Source of the DNA: Streptomyces katrae
GTDB taxonomy: Bacteria > Actinomycetota > Actinomycetes > Streptomycetales > Streptomycetaceae
Length of the DNA stretch: 64,000 nt
Assembly (NCBI RefSeq): GCF_002028425.1
Contig: NZ_CP020042.1
Span: 372,001-436,000 of the forward strand
Direction: 5' to 3'
In this document: in pieces, positions 17,429-25,462 of the stretch
Numbering within the stretch: position 1 is the first letter of the stretch
Layout: the number at the start of each line of letters is the position of its first letter
The notes under the pieces: model-generated
Database searches by the model: none
The model's input: the letters and a program-made list of their open reading frames with translations, nothing else
What the model was told of the DNA's origin: nothing
Program-made: the position numbers and the translations under genes

Positions 17429-18130
17429 ATGAAGATCTCGGAGCTCAGCCGGCGGACCGGCGTGCCGGTCGCCAGCATCAAGTACTTCCGGCGCCAGGGC
17501 CTGCTGCCCGCGGGCCGGGCGACCGCCGCGACCCTCGCCGAGTACGGGGAGGAGCACGCGGAACGGCTGCGGCTGATCAAGGCGCTGACCACGCTCGGCG
17601 GACTGTCCATCGCCGCCACCCGCGAGGTGCTCGGCGCGGTCGACCAGGCCCACACCACGGAGGGCGCGCTCGGGGCGATCAGCTACGCCCTCCCGGTGCC
17701 GGTGGCCTCCTCCTCCCCGGGCGGAACGGACGAGGACGGGGACGGGGATGCGGCGGCGAAGGAGGCCGAGGAGGCCGCCGGGGCCGAGGTGGCGGAGCTG
17801 CTGGCGGCCCTCGACTGGCGGGCGCCCGCCACCTCGCCGCACGTCCAGGGGCTGACGACGGCCCTGGGCGAGCTGCACCGGCTGGACGCCCGGTACGCGC
17901 CGGGCGAGCTGGCCGCGTACGCGCGGCTGGCCGAGTCGGTGGCCCGGCTGGACCTGGAACGGGCGGAGTGCCTGGACGACCCGGTGGCGCTGGCGGAGCG
18001 GGCGGTCATCGTCTTCGCGATCTGCGCCCCGGTGTTCGAGCTGCTGCGGCGCCTGGCCCAGGAGGACCAGGTGCGGCGGCGGGTGGCGGACGAGGAGCCC
18101 GCCGAGCCGTCGGGGTGCGGACCGCACTGA
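17429..18130 (+). CDS. MerR family transcriptional regulator
   Basis: A 233-aa regulator with an N-terminal MerR winged-helix domain: MKISELSRRTGVPVASIKYF at residues 1-20, the wing RRQGLLPAGR, then a dimerisation helix. The C-terminal part (about residues 90-225) is helical with an acidic linker (TDEDGDGD) and probably binds an effector; it has no metal-binding cysteines. The ATG at 17429 follows GGGAGG. It is divergent from the DUF3533 membrane gene, with the repeated TGGATAC operator in between, and probably regulates it and itself. Confidence 0.9.
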   Translation: MKISELSRRTGVPVASIKYFRRQGLLPAGRATAATLAEYGEEHAERLRLIKALTTLGGLSIAATREVLGAVDQAHTTEGALGAISYALPVPVASSSPGGTDEDGDGDAAAKEAEEAAGAEVAELLAALDWRAPATSPHVQGLTTALGELHRLDARYAPGELAAYARLAESVARLDLERAECLDDPVALAERAVIVFAICAPVFELLRRLAQEDQVRRRVADEEPAEPSGCGPH

Positions 18131-18304
18131 GGCGGGCCCGCCACCCGTTCGCCGGGAGCGGGACGACGCGGATCCCGCGGGAGAGCGGCGGGCGGCCGTC
18201 GGCGCTGCGGAACCGGCCCCGCCCGCACGGGCCGTGCGGGGCTCCTGTACTGCTGGAGGCCGTGCCCGGCGTCCGGCCGGGCGGTACGGCACGGGGGTTC
18301 GGGG

Positions 18305-18796
18305 ATGGCCGAGTGGGTGGAGAGGGTCGACGAGCACGACCGGGTGCTGGGCGTGGTGGAACGCGGTGAGGCCATCGAGCGGCGATGGCTGCACCGGGTG
18401 GCGACGGTGGTGTGCCGTGACGCCGGGGGCCGGGTGCTCGTACACCGCAGGCCCGAGGACAGCTCGCGGTTCCCGGGCGCCTACAACTGGCTGCTCGGCG
18501 GGGGTGTGGAGGCCGGTGAGGGGTACGTCGCCGCCGCCGGGCGCGAGCTGGCGGAGGAGCTCGGGACGGCCGCGCCGGTGCGCTTCAGGTTCAAGTTCCT
18601 GTGCGAGGGCGCCATCTCGCCGTACTGGCTGGGGGTGCACGAGGCGCTGATCACGGGGACGCCGTCGCCGGACCGCAGGGAGATCGCCTGGTGGGGGTGG
18701 GTGGAGGAGAAGTCCTTGCCCGGGCTGATGGCGCGGTGGCCGTTCGTCCCGGACTCGGTGGAGGCGTTCGCCCGGTACCGGGCGCTGACCGGCTGA
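18305..18796 (+). CDS. Nudix hydrolase
   Basis: A 163-aa Nudix enzyme that cleaves a nucleoside diphosphate linked to another group. The Nudix box (GX5EX7REUXEEXGU) is complete: it starts GGGVEAGE and ends RELAEELG, near residues 67-87. The N terminus EWVERVDEHDRVLGVVERGE resembles isopentenyl-diphosphate isomerase-like and YfcD-type Nudix proteins, in which the segment packs against the fold. Transcribed singly; no context points to the substrate. Confidence 0.9.
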   Translation: MAEWVERVDEHDRVLGVVERGEAIERRWLHRVATVVCRDAGGRVLVHRRPEDSSRFPGAYNWLLGGGVEAGEGYVAAAGRELAEELGTAAPVRFRFKFLCEGAISPYWLGVHEALITGTPSPDRREIAWWGWVEEKSLPGLMARWPFVPDSVEAFARYRALTG

Positions 18797-18892
18797 GCGC
18801 CGGCTACCGCGACGGTGCGGGTGCGGGGGCGGGAGGAAGGGGTCCGCGGTGCGGCGGGGGCCTTCGTCAGGGTGGCCGGTATCGCGGGGGCC

Positions 18893-19855
18893 TCAGGACT
18901 CCGCCCCGCTGTGCGCCTCGTCGGCGGCGGGTGGGGCCGGGGTGGGGGTGAGCGTGGTCCAGGGGTGGAGTTTCTCCGGGTTGCGGACCGCCCAGATGTG
19001 GGTGATGCGGCCTTCCGTGAGGTGGAAGGCCGCCACCGTGACCGTGACGCCGCCGCGTTGGGCCACCAGGCCGGGACGGCCGTTGACCGTGCGCTGGAGG
19101 AGGGTGAGGCCGGGGGACAGGGCTGCGATGTGCATCAGGTAGGCGGCGATGTCCCGGCTGCCCTCGATGGTGCGCCGGACCGTGCTGACCAGTCCGCCGC
19201 CGTCGGCGGCCATCGTGGCGTCCGGGTCCAGGAGGGTGACCAGGGCCCGGATGTCGGACGACTGCCAGGCCTCCTTGAAGTCGCGCAGGAGGGCGGCCTG
19301 TTGGCGGCTGGGGGTGGCCGGGGCGGCGGCCTTGGTGACGCGGCGGCGGGCCGATGCGGCGAGCTGGCGGCAGGCCGCCGGGGTGCGGTCGACGATCCGT
19401 GCTATCTCGGGGAAGGGGTAGCGGAAGACGTCGTGCAGGACGAACGCCACGCGCTCGGCCGGGGTCATCGACTCGAGGACGACGAGGAAGGCCATGTGCA
19501 CGGAATCGTCGAGGGTGACCCGGTCCGCCGGGTCGGTCGCCGACTGCGGCCTTCCCGGCCATTCGGTGCGGTCGGGCAGGGGTTCGGGGATCCATTCGCC
19601 CACGTACCGTTCGCGGCGGACGCGCGCCGAGCCGAGCACGTCCAGGCAGATGCGGCTGACGACGGTCGTCAGCCAGGCGCCCGGGGACCCGATGGCCGCC
19701 CGCTGCGGCCGGGGCATCGCGTACCAGCGGGCGTAGCCCTCCTGGACCGCGTCCTCGGCCTCGGTGAGTGAACCGAGCAGCCGGTAGGCGAGGTTGGTCA
19801 GGTGGCGCCGCTCGCCGGCGATGACGCTCGGCTCCGGCTCGGGCGGGTTGCTCAT
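18893..19855 (-). CDS. ECF41-group sigma factor (SigJ-like)
   Basis: A 320-aa extracytoplasmic function sigma factor. Region 2 (HLTNLAYRLLGSLTEAEDAVQ) and region 4 (MTPAERVAFVLHDVFRYPF ... EIARIVDRTPAACRQLAASA) occupy residues 15-180. A C-terminal SnoaL-like domain follows, ending in NPEKL near residue 295. That extension and the NPDKL-type motif define the ECF41 group, in which the fused domain, rather than a separate anti-sigma factor, controls activity. The ATG at 19855 follows GAGGAG. The divergent membrane gene has an ECF41-type promoter and is the likely target. Confidence 0.93.
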   Translation of the reverse strand: MSNPPEPEPSVIAGERRHLTNLAYRLLGSLTEAEDAVQEGYARWYAMPRPQRAAIGSPGAWLTTVVSRICLDVLGSARVRRERYVGEWIPEPLPDRTEWPGRPQSATDPADRVTLDDSVHMAFLVVLESMTPAERVAFVLHDVFRYPFPEIARIVDRTPAACRQLAASARRRVTKAAAPATPSRQQAALLRDFKEAWQSSDIRALVTLLDPDATMAADGGGLVSTVRRTIEGSRDIAAYLMHIAALSPGLTLLQRTVNGRPGLVAQRGGVTVTVAAFHLTEGRITHIWAVRNPEKLHPWTTLTPTPAPPAADEAHSGAES

Positions 19856-19905
19856 GGCCGCGTCGGCTCCTCGGGGCTGGTCGTTTCGTTCCACCGGCGT
19901 TCGCG

Positions 19906-19932
19906 CCTCACATTTCGCGGTGCCGCGTCGTC
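19906..19932 (+). promoter_or_regulatory. ECF41-type promoter
   Basis: CCTCACA (19906-19912), 16 bases, then CGTC (19929-19932). The published ECF41 consensus is TGTCACA, 16 bases, CGTC, so the -10 and spacing match exactly and the -35 matches at 5 of 7 positions. It points at the gene starting at 19986, 53 bases downstream. Confidence 0.7.
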
Positions 19933-19985
19933 GGATCAGCGAGACAGTACCGACCAGCGCCGCGAGGCGGACAAGGGGCCCTTCC

Positions 19986-20447
19986 ATGACGACGATCGAG
20001 ACGGCGGCCGACCGGCGGGGAGCCGCGTTCGTGCGGGCGGCGACAGCCGTGCAGACCCTGGCCATCTTCTTCCAGGCCGTCACCGCCGGGCTGTTGCTGT
20101 CCACCTCCTACGGGGAGCTGCTGCACGGCGTCGGCGCGCGGGTGATGTACGGCGCGTCGATGCTGTACGTGCTGGCGGCGGTCCTGGCCTGGCGGCCGGG
20201 GGGCGGATCGCCCCGGCCCGTCCTGTACGCCTCCGGGTTCCTCGTGCTCGCCTCCGTGCAGGTGGTGCTGGGCATCGCGCACGTCCCAGCCGTCCACGTG
20301 CCGCTGGGGGTCCTGATGTTCGGGCTGAGCCTGCTGGACCTGGGGCGGCGCGGGTCGCCCGGCGCCGGGGGACGGCCGGCGGCGCGGGCGGCCGCGCGGT
20401 CACCGCGGGAGGCGGAAGCCGTTGAAGAGGTCGTCCAGGCCCCGTAG
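19986..20447 (+). CDS. Small four-helix membrane protein, ECF41 target
   Basis: A 153-aa membrane protein with about four hydrophobic segments (residues 18-40, 50-68, 80-100, 102-118) and an Ala/Arg-rich cytoplasmic tail ending EAVEEVVQAP. No named family is recognised with confidence; the topology resembles small DoxX-like or DUF-type proteins. The ATG at 19986 follows AAGGGG. ECF41 sigma genes usually sit beside a COE-type target (carboxymuconolactone decarboxylase, oxidoreductase or epimerase). This gene holds that place and has the matching promoter, so it is probably the regulon member. Confidence 0.75.
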   Translation: MTTIETAADRRGAAFVRAATAVQTLAIFFQAVTAGLLLSTSYGELLHGVGARVMYGASMLYVLAAVLAWRPGGGSPRPVLYASGFLVLASVQVVLGIAHVPAVHVPLGVLMFGLSLLDLGRRGSPGAGGRPAARAAARSPREAEAVEEVVQAP

Positions 20448-20665
20448 GGCCAGACGGGCGGGGGTCGCGCGCACGGCGAGGTCGCGGGCGGCCGTCGCGA
20501 CGGGGCTGCGGAGGGCGCCGCGGGCCGGGCGCCCCGGTGCGGCGCGGTGTCGCCCTGTTCGGAGCCCCCGGCAGCAGGCGCGAAAAAGGTCGGGGGCCGG
20601 CGCATATCCGGGGTCCGGGCGGGCAGGCGGCGAGAGAGAAAGCTTCGTCCAGGAGGTGAGCACGT

Positions 20666-20839
20666 ATGGCAGCGGGCAAGAAGGCCAAGAACATCGGCAA
20701 GGACGCCAAGGGCAAGGTCAAGGAGACCACCGGCAAGGCCCTCGGCAACGAGAGCCTCGAAGCGAAGGGGCGGGCCGAGCAGGCGACGGCCGACGCGAAG
20801 CAGGCCGGTCAGAAGGCCAAGGACGCCCTGAAGCACTAG
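20666..20839 (+). CDS. CsbD family stress protein
   Basis: A 57-aa very hydrophilic CsbD-like protein. It consists of Lys-, Ala- and Gly-rich repeats with the family segment GKVKETTGKALGNESLEAKG in the middle. CsbD proteins are general stress proteins, sigma-B controlled in Bacillus; molecular function is unknown. The start at 20666 has an excellent AGGAGGTGAG site. It ends just before a 26-bp perfect hairpin. It borders the gas vesicle locus, itself often under stress sigma control. Confidence 0.9.
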   Translation: MAAGKKAKNIGKDAKGKVKETTGKALGNESLEAKGRAEQATADAKQAGQKAKDALKH

Positions 20840-20852
20840 CCGGCACCCACTA

Positions 20853-20908
20853 CCCGGCTCGTGGTGAGGCCGCCATCCTCGGGGATGGCGGCCTCACCAC
20901 GAGCCGGG
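20853..20908. terminator. Bidirectional terminator, 26-bp perfect stem
   Basis: Bases 20853-20878 (beginning CCCGGCTCGTGGTGAGG) pair perfectly with 20883-20908 around a TCGG tetraloop. It separates the convergent CsbD gene and SRPBCC gene and is the strongest hairpin I found in the window. Confidence 0.9.
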
Positions 20909-20915
20909 GGCGTGG

Positions 20916-21956
20916 TCAGCGACGGCGCGCCCGGCGCGGGCGCCGCTCTTCCTCCTCTTCCTCTTCTTCCTCTTCGTATTCCGGTTCTTCGTCCTCCTCG
21001 CCTTCCTCCTCGTCCTCGTCCGCTTCGCCCTCCTCGTCCTCTTCCGTGTCGCCGTCCTCCTCGGCGTCGGGCTCCTCTTCCTCCTCCGCGTATTCGTCGT
21101 CGTACTCCTCGTCCTCGCCCTCGTCGGCGCCCTCCCGCTCGAGGGCCTCCTCGTGCGTGGTCACGACCTCGCCGTCGCGGATCTCGCCGCGCCATCCTTC
21201 GGGCTCCTCGTCGCCGGAGAGGGTGACGTGGCGCAGGAAGTTCTTCAGGTCCAGGCGCATACGGCGGCCCTGGGCCCGCCAGAGGTTGCCGGTCCGCTCG
21301 AACAGGCCGGAGGGGTAGTACTCGACCACCAGCAGCACGCGGGTGAGGGAGGGGGCCAGTTCGTGGAAGCTGACGCAGCCGCGCGTGGTCCCCTTGGGTC
21401 CGTCCGAGGTCCACACGATCCGGTCGTCGGGGATCTGTTCCTGGACCGTGGCCTTCCAGCTGCGGGTGGAGGGGCCCACCTTGACCTTCCACGCGGACGT
21501 GGTGTCGTCGTCCTGGGAGACGCTGCGCACGCCCTTGGCGAAGCTGCTGAAGTCCTCGAACTGGGTCCAGTGGTCGTAGGCGGTGCGCAACGGCACTCCG
21601 ATGTCGACGGACTCGGCGATGTGGGTGGGTTTGGAGCCGCCCTTGCGGCTCTTGCCCTTGCCGCCGCCCAGCAGTCCGCTGCCCGTCTCCTTGACCTTGT
21701 CGACGAGGTTGCCGATCGTGCCGCCCGCGGCGGCTTTGAGGGGCGAGTCGCCCTGGAGCAGCCGGCCGCCGATGCCGGCGAGGGACCCTCCGTTGTCCGC
21801 CACGTCGTAGAGCTGGTCGGTGAGGTCGTCGATCTTGTCGGCGGCCTTGTCGGCCAGGTTCTCGGCCTGCGCGGTGAGGTAGTCGCCGAGTTCTCCGAGC
21901 AGTTGGTCCAGGGGGGACGCCTTGTTCCCGGAGCGGGAGCGTTCGGTGGTGGCCAT
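20916..21956 (-). CDS. SRPBCC protein with charged tail, gas vesicle locus
   Basis: A 346-aa protein in three parts. Residues 1-110 are helical and Gly-rich (LGELGDYLTAQAENLADKAA). Residues about 112-260 form a START/SRPBCC (polyketide cyclase-like) domain with IAESVDIGVPLRTAYDHWTQ and the closing helix LWRAQGRRMRLDLKNF. The last 85 residues are an almost pure Glu/Asp tract ending in RRPRRARRR. The start at 21956 has GGAGGTAG. It follows the preceding gene after a gap of 4 bases and is divergent from gvpO. A SRPBCC protein is also found in the Streptomyces gas vesicle cluster described with gvpY and gvpZ, so this may be GvpZ; I am not certain of that name. Confidence 0.85.
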   Translation of the reverse strand: MATTERSRSGNKASPLDQLLGELGDYLTAQAENLADKAADKIDDLTDQLYDVADNGGSLAGIGGRLLQGDSPLKAAAGGTIGNLVDKVKETGSGLLGGGKGKSRKGGSKPTHIAESVDIGVPLRTAYDHWTQFEDFSSFAKGVRSVSQDDDTTSAWKVKVGPSTRSWKATVQEQIPDDRIVWTSDGPKGTTRGCVSFHELAPSLTRVLLVVEYYPSGLFERTGNLWRAQGRRMRLDLKNFLRHVTLSGDEEPEGWRGEIRDGEVVTTHEEALEREGADEGEDEEYDDEYAEEEEEPDAEEDGDTEEDEEGEADEDEEEGEEDEEPEYEEEEEEEEEERRPRRARRR

Positions 21957-21960
21957 GGCG

Positions 21961-22950
21961 CTACCTCCGGGTCGACGGCTTGCGGGCGGACGTCTTCTTC
22001 GCCGGTGCGGCGGTCTTCCTGGCCGTACCGCTCCGGGTCGTACGGCCGGAAGCGGTCTTCTTCGCAGGAGCCCGCTTGGCCGCCGTCTTCTTCGCGGGCG
22101 GTTTGGCGGACGGCCTGCCCGACGCGGCCTTCTTCGTCGGGGCGCGCCTCGGGGAAGGGGCCTTCTTCGCGGGTGCGGCCGTCTTCTTGACGGGCTTGGC
22201 GGCCGTCTTCTTGGCCGGCTTGGCGCGCGAGGCGGTCTTCTTCGCCGGTTCGGCCTTCTTGCGGGCCGGGGAGGGGCGCGAGGGCGCCCGGGCCGACGTG
22301 GAGGAACGCGAGGTACCCGAGGAACGCGCGGTACCCGAAGAACGTGTGGAGGCCGAGGAACGTGCGGAGGCCGAGGGACGCGCGGAGCCCGACGAGGCGC
22401 GGCGCGGGCGCGGTGCCGCCCGTGCGCGGCGCGGCTTCTCCTCCTCCTCTTCCTCTTCCTCCTCGCCCTCGTCCCGCTCTTCTCCTTCGTCTTCCTCGTC
22501 TTCCTCGTCTTCCTCCGGTTCGTCGCTCTGATCCGGCTCGGCCCGTTCTTCGTCCTCCTCCTCGTATTCCTCCTCGTAGGGCTCCTCGTCCTCGTAGTCC
22601 CGGTCCTCGTCCTCGTCCTTCTGCTTGTCCCCGGGGCCCCGGGTGAGCTCGAGGGTGCGCTCGTGCAGTGTGTCGGCCAGGCCGGAGAGCTGGCGGTTGG
22701 CGGCCGCCGCGAGGGCCTTGCGGCCCGCCGCGAACGCTTCGCCGCGCAGCTGGTCACCGATTTCTGCGACCTGGGGCATCTCTCCGAGCTTCTTCAGGCC
22801 CTGGGTCATGAGCTGGCCCGGCTCGAGGCCGAATCTGCGGCCCGCGAGGTAGGTGGCCAGGGACAGGGCCATGCGGCCCTTCTTCGCCCGGCCCAGTACG
22901 TAGCCCCCCGCGATGGCGGCAGCCAGGGCGATCTTGCTCGCGTCGTCCAT
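21961..22950 (-). CDS. Polyampholyte protein of the gas vesicle locus
   Basis: A 329-aa protein. The N terminus (MDDASKIALAAAIAGGYVLG) is a hydrophobic helix, followed by a folded region to about residue 105. Next comes a long Glu/Asp block (about 110-170, including EEEEEEEEEE), a Ser/Ala/Arg segment (SSGSARPSAS-type repeats), and a histone H1-like tail of AKKTA/AKKAP repeats to the stop. The ATG at 22950 is preceded by GAAGGGA. It is the first gene of the unit divergent from gvpO and is followed 4 bases later by the SRPBCC gene. It may correspond to GvpY; function is unknown. The charge-block layout suggests electrostatic assembly. Confidence 0.8.
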   Translation of the reverse strand: MDDASKIALAAAIAGGYVLGRAKKGRMALSLATYLAGRRFGLEPGQLMTQGLKKLGEMPQVAEIGDQLRGEAFAAGRKALAAAANRQLSGLADTLHERTLELTRGPGDKQKDEDEDRDYEDEEPYEEEYEEEDEERAEPDQSDEPEEDEEDEEDEGEERDEGEEEEEEEEEKPRRARAAPRPRRASSGSARPSASARSSASTRSSGTARSSGTSRSSTSARAPSRPSPARKKAEPAKKTASRAKPAKKTAAKPVKKTAAPAKKAPSPRRAPTKKAASGRPSAKPPAKKTAAKRAPAKKTASGRTTRSGTARKTAAPAKKTSARKPSTRR

Positions 22951-23053
22951 CAGCCTGGTCCCTTCGGAAGTGAATGGTCGGCGCGCCGTGCCGACGGTCT
23001 TCCGGCGCCGCGCGATACCTACAGGCCCCTGCTCGCACTGGCCGGGAATATGC

Positions 23054-23063
23054 GGCATATGCC
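23054..23063. promoter_or_regulatory. AT-rich divergent promoter region with GGCATATGCC
   Basis: A perfect 10-bp palindrome within the unusually AT-rich stretch 23045-23085 between the two divergent gas vesicle units. A second CATATG occurs at 23076-23081. It is a likely control point for both directions. Confidence 0.45.
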
Positions 23064-23148
23064 AAAAAACTTCCCCATATGAGGTGTGGCGGGCACGCTC
23101 TGGGGGAGGGGCGCTAGTCCATGGAGATTTCGTTCACGAGGGGAGCAC

Positions 23149-23445
23149 ATGGCCACGCGACGACCTGCCCACAGGCGCGGTGCGCCCGGTGCGGCCGCGG
23201 TGATCCGGGCCGCCGCCGAGCAGCTGGCCGAGCTCCTGGGACGCCCGCCCGATTCGGTGTCCTCCGTGAAACCCACGGAGGACGGCTGGGAGGCGGTCGT
23301 GGAGGTGGTCGAGCTGGAGCGCATCCCCGACACCACCAGCGTGATGGGCAGTTACACCGTCGCCCTGGACGAGGAAGGCGAACTGATCTCCTACGAGAGG
23401 ACCCGGAGGTACAGCCGGGGCACGGTCGACCGGCCGGGCCGCTGA
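23149..23445 (+). CDS. gvpO: Gas vesicle protein GvpO
   Basis: A 98-aa GvpO-family protein, the usual first gene of actinobacterial gas vesicle clusters. It has a basic N terminus (TRRPAHRRG), then AAEQLAELLGRPPDSVSSV and the conserved strand-rich part EDGWEAVVEVVELERIPDTT ... YTVALDEEGELISYERTRRY. GvpO is thought to help vesicle assembly or regulation; it is not part of the wall. The ATG at 23149 follows GAGGGGAG. It begins the rightward operon O-A-F-G-J-L-S-K. Confidence 0.95.
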   Translation: MATRRPAHRRGAPGAAAVIRAAAEQLAELLGRPPDSVSSVKPTEDGWEAVVEVVELERIPDTTSVMGSYTVALDEEGELISYERTRRYSRGTVDRPGR

Positions 23446-23475
23446 GGCGGGCCGGCGGGGAAGGGAAGCGACGCC

Positions 23476-23991
23476 ATGACCATGATGCCGCAGGGAGCGG
23501 GCACGACCGTCAGGGGTGACGGCGCAGGCGGCGCCACCAGCAGCCTCTACGACGTCCTGGAACTCATCCTCGACCGCGGCTTGGTGATCGACGTCTTCGT
23601 ACGCGTCTCGCTGGTCGGAATCGAGCTGGTGAAGATAGACGCGCGCATCGTGGTCGCCAGCGTGGACACCTATCTGCGCTTCGCCGAGGCGTGCAACCGC
23701 CTCGATCTGGAAGCCGGCCGCAAGGCCCCAGCGCAGCTGCCGGAGGTCGTCGGCGACATGCTCGAGGGCGGCAGCCGGGGCAAGACCAAGGGCGCTCTCG
23801 GGGGCGCCGTCGAGGCCGTGAAGCAGTCCCTCACCGGCGGGGACGACGAGACCGAGGACGCGCAGGAGTGGGAGGAGCCGGAGGACGAGGAGCGCGAGGA
23901 GCCGGAAGAGCGCGAGGAGCCGGAAGAGGAAGAGCAGCCCGTCCGGCGCCGCAGGACCGCACGCCGCCCGGCACGCCGTGAGAGGGAGTGA
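23476..23991 (+). CDS. gvpA: Gas vesicle structural protein GvpA with charged tail
   Basis: A 171-aa GvpA-type wall protein. The conserved core lies at residues about 22-75: [20 protein letters not shown] then [20 protein letters not shown], the helix-strand-strand-helix ribs that build the gas-filled wall. Classical GvpA is about 70 aa. Here a linker ([18 protein letters not shown]) and a Glu-rich block with [14 protein letters not shown] precede a basic tail [15 protein letters not shown]. The extension is seen in Streptomyces GvpA-like proteins and matches the charge-block layout of the two divergent proteins. It lies 30 bases after gvpO. Confidence 0.95.
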   Translation: MTMMPQGAGTTVRGDGAGGATSSLYDVLELILDRGLVIDVFVRVSLVGIELVKIDARIVVASVDTYLRFAEACNRLDLEAGRKAPAQLPEVVGDMLEGGSRGKTKGALGGAVEAVKQSLTGGDDETEDAQEWEEPEDEEREEPEEREEPEEEEQPVRRRRTARRPARRERE

Positions 23992-23994
23992 CCC

Positions 23995-24711
23995 ATGGCC
24001 GTCTACGTGTACGCCGTGACCGGGCACGATCACCCCTGTCACCTCGACGGGCTCACCGGCGTCGGCTCGGACGCGCCCGCCGTGCGCACGCTGGAGAGCG
24101 GGAAGCTGCGGGCCGTGGTCAGCGACGTGGCCGGTGAGATCCGGCCCAAACGGCGGGACGTCATCGCCCATCAGGCGGTCCTGGACCGGCTGATGGCCGA
24201 CGGGACCCCGCTGCCGCTGCAGTTCGGTTACATCGCGCCCGACGACGAGACCGTACGACGGGCCCTCGACGAACGCGCGGAAGGCTACCTCGACGCCCTG
24301 GCCGCTGTGCGGGGGTGCGCCGAGTACAACGTCAAGGCCGGCCAGGAGGAGGACGTGCTGCTGCGCAGCATCCTGGACGGCTCACCGCGCGCGAGCAGCC
24401 TCAACGAGGAGATCCTCGCCGGGGACACGGATCCCCGGCTGCCGCTGGAGCTGGGACAGCTGGTCTCCGCCGAGGTGGACCTGCGGCGCTCGGACGCGTC
24501 CGCGGCGCTCATCCGGGCCCTGGCCCCGCTGGCCCGCGCGTACGTCGTGCACCCACCGACCGGTGAGGACTTCCTCAACCTCTCCCTGCTGGTCCCCCGG
24601 GACGGCGAACGCCCCTTCCTCGACGCGCACGCCGGACTCAGCCGGGACGCCGGCCCCGGGGTCCGGACCCGGCTGGCCGGGCCGCTCCCCCCGTACAGCT
24701 TCGTGCCGTGA
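23995..24711 (+). CDS. gvpF: Gas vesicle protein GvpF
   Basis: A 238-aa GvpL/GvpF-family protein, a minor component that contacts GvpA during vesicle nucleation. Family landmarks are the N-terminal strand AVYVYAVTG, PLPLQFGYIAPDDETVRRAL near residue 80, the EYNVKA segment near 105, and the C-terminal GPLPPYSFVP ending typical of the family. The start lies 3 bases after the gvpA stop, within GGGAGTGACCC, indicating translational coupling. Confidence 0.95.
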   Translation: MAVYVYAVTGHDHPCHLDGLTGVGSDAPAVRTLESGKLRAVVSDVAGEIRPKRRDVIAHQAVLDRLMADGTPLPLQFGYIAPDDETVRRALDERAEGYLDALAAVRGCAEYNVKAGQEEDVLLRSILDGSPRASSLNEEILAGDTDPRLPLELGQLVSAEVDLRRSDASAALIRALAPLARAYVVHPPTGEDFLNLSLLVPRDGERPFLDAHAGLSRDAGPGVRTRLAGPLPPYSFVP

Positions 24712-24723
24712 GGAGCGTCGTCC

Positions 24724-24972
24724 ATGGGACTGCTCACTTCGCTGATCACCGCGCCCCTCCTCCCGGTGCGCGCCGCGCTGTGGGTGGCGGAGCGGGTGGC
24801 CGAGGAGGCGGAGGCCCTGTACTACGACCCCGCCCCCGTCTGGGCCGAACTCGCCGCACTCGAACGCCGGCTGGTCGAGGGGGAGATCGACGAGGAGACG
24901 TTCGACCGCGAGGAGGACGCGCTGCTCGACCGCCTGAGGGAGATCGAGGAGTTCCGCGGCCCCGGCCGGTGA
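24724..24972 (+). CDS. gvpG: Gas vesicle protein GvpG
   Basis: An 82-aa GvpG-type accessory protein: a hydrophobic amphipathic start (MGLLTSLITAPLLPVRAALW) followed by an acidic helical hairpin (EEAEALYYDPAPVWAELAAL ... LVEGEIDEETFDREEDALL). GvpG is a minor assembly factor that binds other Gvp proteins. It lies 12 bases after gvpF, preceded by GAGGAGCG. Confidence 0.93.
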   Translation: MGLLTSLITAPLLPVRAALWVAERVAEEAEALYYDPAPVWAELAALERRLVEGEIDEETFDREEDALLDRLREIEEFRGPGR

Positions 24973-25006
24973 CCGGAGCCGACCCGACCCGGTGGAGGTG
25001 AGCACG

Positions 25007-25462
25007 GTGACGGAGCCGATGGCCCGCAGGTTCGGTCCGGGTCCCGCCATGAGCGGATACCCGCCCGCGTCCTCCTCGGCCAGCCTGGCCGACATCCTGG
25101 AGCGGGTGCTCGACAAGGGCATCGTGATCGCGGGCGACATCCGCATCAACCTCCTCGACATCGAGCTGCTGACCATCAAACTGCGCATCCTGATCGCCTC
25201 CGTCGACAAGGCGAAGGAGATGGGCATCGACTGGTGGGAGCACGACGCCTCGCTCTCCTCCCGCCAGGAGGACCGGTCGCTGGCCGCCGAGAACGAACGG
25301 CTGCGGGCCGAGCTGGCCGAACTGCGCCGCGCCTCCCTGCCCGGGGCGCAGGCCTCCCTGCCCGGGGCGCAGGAAAGGGCGCAGGAAGGGCCCGGCCGGG
25401 CCGTGCGCCGCGAGGAGGCGGCCCCCGCCCGTGACACCGCGAAGCGCAGGCCGCCGTCATGA
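25007..25462 (+). CDS. gvpJ: Gas vesicle protein GvpJ
   Basis: A 151-aa GvpA/J-family protein. The GvpA-like core is at residues about 25-80: SLADILERVLDKGIVIAGDI and LLDIELLTIKLRILIASVDK, then the GvpJ-typical KAKEMGIDWWEHD. A coiled coil (AAENERLRAELAELRRA) and a charged tail follow. Minor wall protein thought to shape the vesicle tips. The GTG at 25007 is preferred because GGAGGTGAG lies 4 bases before it. The tail contains an exact 21-bp tandem duplication giving ASLPGAQ twice. Confidence 0.93.
   Translation: MTEPMARRFGPGPAMSGYPPASSSASLADILERVLDKGIVIAGDIRINLLDIELLTIKLRILIASVDKAKEMGIDWWEHDASLSSRQEDRSLAAENERLRAELAELRRASLPGAQASLPGAQERAQEGPGRAVRREEAAPARDTAKRRPPS
25331..25372 (+). repeat. 21-bp tandem duplication inside gvpJ
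   Basis: Bases 25331-25351 and 25352-25372 are identical and in frame (ASLPGAQ twice). It looks like a recent slippage event in the non-core tail. Confidence 0.9.
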
